From NCBI RefSeq assembly GCF_008180725.1, contig NZ_VTEV01000002.1:466426-530425 (forward strand): a stretch of 64,000 nt of DNA, in the 5' to 3' direction. Positions 62,801-64,000 of this stretch are shown in pieces; the first letter of the stretch is position 1, and every line of letters begins with the position of its first letter. The translations under genes were made by a program, and so were the position numbers. Origin of the DNA: Sutcliffiella horikoshii. Lineage in GTDB: Bacteria; Bacillota; Bacilli; Bacillales; Bacillaceae_I. The notes under the pieces were generated by a model, which made no database searches, was not told the DNA's origin, and saw nothing but the letters and a program-made list of their open reading frames with translations.

Positions 62801-64000
62801 GAAGCGATGGAACTTGCGGCTGATGCTACAAGCGTAACGTTACCTACATCTGATATTAATGACATTGAAGTACTTGCAGTAGACAAAGTGATGAATATCG
62901 GTTTCGATACGTACACTTTTGGTGATGGTACAGAGCCTGTAATATTCATGAATGATCCAGAACCATTTGGAGCATATGGAACAAATGAAGTTCCGGTGTC
63001 TGGTTATGTAACAGATGACGTACGTGTGGAAAAAGTAATGGTAAATGGCAATGAAGTAGCTACTACTCTAGTAAATGAAGAGGGAGAAGACCGCTACAAA
63101 TTCGAAACGACAGTAACATATGAAGAAGATGGATATTACGATGTTCTTATCACGGCTTTAGACGGCGCTGGTAATGAATTTGGAATCTCCAGAAAGGTTT
63201 TCGTTGACACAACAGTGCCAACATTAACTGTAGATGTACCGAAGTTTGTTGATATGGATGTAGAGGAAGTAACAGCTCTTACTCTATTAGAAGACAACTT
63301 CAACTATGTTTCTCTACACGTTGATGACAACCATGAATTTGAACAGCCTTTCACAAGCCCTGTGAAAATCATGGAGCCTGCTAGCGTGGAATATGAAACT
63401 ACTTTAAGCTTAAAACCAGGTAACAACCACTTTGTTTTCACTTTAACAGACCTAGGTGGAAACACAGTAACTCAAGAAGTAACTGTTTACCGTAATGAAG
63501 TTGCAGAGCGTGTAGATCGCCTAAGAGGAGCAGATCGTTATGCAACTGCAGTAGAATTAAGTAAAGAAGGCTGGGAGCAGTCTGATGTAGTGGTAATTGC
63601 ACGTGGAGACAATTATGCGGATGCACTTGCTGGTGTACCGTTGGCTCATAAATACAATGCACCACTATTATTAACAAAAACTGGATCTCTACCAGATGCT
63701 ACGAAAGCTGAGATTGAGAGATTAGGAGCGAAGAAAGTTTACATCCTTGGTGGAACTGCCGCTGTAAGCAAAGATGTGGAAGATACTTTCAAAGCACATG
63801 GTCTTGAAGTGAAGCGTCTATCCGGTTCTGACAGATGGTCTACTGCTGGGGCGATTGCTACAGAGGTTGCACCAAATGGAGCGAACGGAGTAGTAGTTGT
63901 TAATGGCAAGAACTTCCCTGATGCTTTATCTGTTGCTTCTTATGCAGCACAAAACGGCATGCCGATCCTATTAACGAACCAAGAAGAATTACCTAAACAA
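59837..64000 (+). CDS. Subtilisin-like protease with PA domain and CWB2 repeats, 3' end cut by the window
   Basis: At least 1388 residues, open to the last base. GTG 59837 lies nine bases after GGGGGAGG and starts a signal peptide (1-30, ending AVGATS). I9-like propeptide (about 70-160); S8 domain split by a PA insert, with Asp in VVSVIDSGVDPSHKDF, His in SEHGMHVAGTV, Asn in VSAGNSG, the PA domain (about 430-530) and Ser in SGTSMAAPHVAGG (about 580). Fn3-like and Ig-like domains follow (SPNGDTWNDSINF is FlgD-Ig-like). CWB2 repeats begin near residue 1223 (RLRGADRYATAVEL). The plan resembles Vpr/lactocepin-type proteases. It is the fifth CWB2 protein of the cluster. Confidence 0.92.
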   Translation, partial: MQLRKYFLGFVAFLLVFSNLQFAVGATSVTKTTNGIDLKEVREMLDERQVFEEAAEAAKASFSATDKVRVIVELDGEAPIQYATKQNVLYKDLEESTKKSLVDAVEKQQATVKSAISSKGLSMEYKHQFTTAFNGFSGEVLFGDIKKIEAINGVANVYLANEYNRPEFEPNMTTSHDYIQSMQVWADAHFKGEGMVVSVIDSGVDPSHKDFVLSDDTEEYLTEELVDGLVGSEGLKGKFYTEKVPYGYNYYDQNYEIKDVGPAPSEHGMHVAGTVVANGEIMGVAPEAQVLGMKVFSNDPLYPSTWSDIYLAAIDDSIKLGADVLNMSLGSTASFYEANSAEDVAITRAVENGIVSSVSAGNSGHIGRGWDNPFFRNPDIGVVGAPGLNKDTIQVAASGNTAYLYQHSLTIDGTDFEGVGYGIDSWEELPEVELVHINGFGTPADYQGVDVEGKVAVVSRGALSFFDKTQNAAAAGAAGIVVYNNNPNGIFYEDQGGWAIPFMKISYEDGQAIVEVLKNGNTDGNVEQLNQKESPEMGRMTEFTSWGTTPSLELKPEITAPGGNIYSTLNDDKYGVKSGTSMAAPHVAGGAALVQQYLKSDERFADLTAEDRTRMAKTLMMNTADSIKDLYGNDYSPRRQGAGMMQLFAAVDTPAYVVEKNSGEGKVELKAFDSTKVSFTLSATNIADYEVSYKVDTSVLTDSFLEQENGPTLNALTTGALKGAKVTAPKELTLAAGETKEFTVSIDFANAKVPGFKADGTPTTMDLMENIFVEGFVTLSHKYEADLSVPFLGFYGDWSAPSVMDGFKVLEEDKYYEAGFPSDAVDEATRFINHLENEDGSLYYGISPNGDTWNDSINFINAYLRNAKEVQYNVLDENGKKVRTILSSNYVRKTYYNAGTGSYYSLNADRAWDGTVKGNVVADGKYYYEINALVDGTDKWQSKKIPVVVDTTAPAVEITSFDEETGELEWTAADTGVGIDLILVYVNGEAMELAADATSVTLPTSDINDIEVLAVDKVMNIGFDTYTFGDGTEPVIFMNDPEPFGAYGTNEVPVSGYVTDDVRVEKVMVNGNEVATTLVNEEGEDRYKFETTVTYEEDGYYDVLITALDGAGNEFGISRKVFVDTTVPTLTVDVPKFVDMDVEEVTALTLLEDNFNYVSLHVDDNHEFEQPFTSPVKIMEPASVEYETTLSLKPGNNHFVFTLTDLGGNTVTQEVTVYRNEVAERVDRLRGADRYATAVELSKEGWEQSDVVVIARGDNYADALAGVPLAHKYNAPLLLTKTGSLPDATKAEIERLGAKKVYILGGTAAVSKDVEDTFKAHGLEVKRLSGSDRWSTAGAIATEVAPNGANGVVVVNGKNFPDALSVASYAAQNGMPILLTNQEELPKQ

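Noticed and set aside
1-64000. Prophage, insertion sequence or integrative element.
   Set aside because: No transposase, integrase, capsid or conjugation gene and no flanking att-like duplication was seen. The AT-rich polysaccharide locus could be of foreign origin, but surface-polymer loci are commonly AT-rich.

Overview
The window looks like a chromosomal segment of a low-GC, endospore-forming Bacillaceae (Bacillus or a close genus). The evidence is AGGAGG-type ribosome binding sites with TTG/GTG starts, class D sortases, a CwlC-like amidase, YwpF/SsbB, YwqA/YwqB and YwqE homologues, TagGH, and a run of proteins with cell-wall-binding repeat 2 (CWB2) modules. No rRNA, tRNA, transposase, integrase or CRISPR array was seen.

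Region 1 (1-12634) is one long plus-strand operon for a mannose-containing glycan. It encodes a cut ROK kinase, two sugar ABC permeases, a GH38 alpha-mannosidase, a DUF4127 protein, a second ROK kinase without the zinc motif, a secreted GHL10-type hydrolase, an FAD oxidoreductase and mannose-6-phosphate isomerase, closed by a strong terminator. The expected flow is uptake, mannose release, phosphorylation, then isomerisation to fructose-6-phosphate. The DUF4127 and FAD proteins have no assigned step.

Region 2 (12645-30886) mixes housekeeping and surface genes and keeps part of the gene order of the B. subtilis ywp-ywq region: sortase, ywpF, ssbB, ywqA-ywqB, ywqE. It also holds a LPxTA-type substrate with its class D sortase, a SEC-C protein, an XRE regulator with two matched operators, VanZ, a BsuPI-domain lipoprotein, a CwlC-like amidase and a second sortase. 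Its intergenic spaces carry three different repeat systems: a 21-bp-period array, a 52-bp-period hairpin array and a 163-167-bp nested palindrome repeated seven times.

Region 3 (31411-42672) is a visibly AT-rich cell-wall polysaccharide locus: UDP-GlcNAc 2-epimerase, four glycosyltransferases, UDP-ManNAc dehydrogenase and a TagG/TagH exporter. A divergent LCP ligase lies upstream. The product should be a ManNAcA-containing anionic polymer.

Region 4 (42698-64000) encodes the extracellular wall proteome: a KPEP-repeat secreted protein, a degenerate SGNH protein, and five CWB2 proteins (two lytic transglycosylases, one of them with a CAP domain, an NlpC/P60 peptidase and two subtilases, the last cut by the window end). 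A PIG-L deacetylase and a membrane acyltransferase lie among them. A 1.4-kb non-coding stretch holds sixteen 52-bp hairpin units in three blocks. The adjacency of a polymer synthesis/export locus to a CWB2 cluster resembles the PSII/CWB2 arrangement known from Clostridioides difficile, and suggests that the polymer made here anchors the CWB2 proteins.
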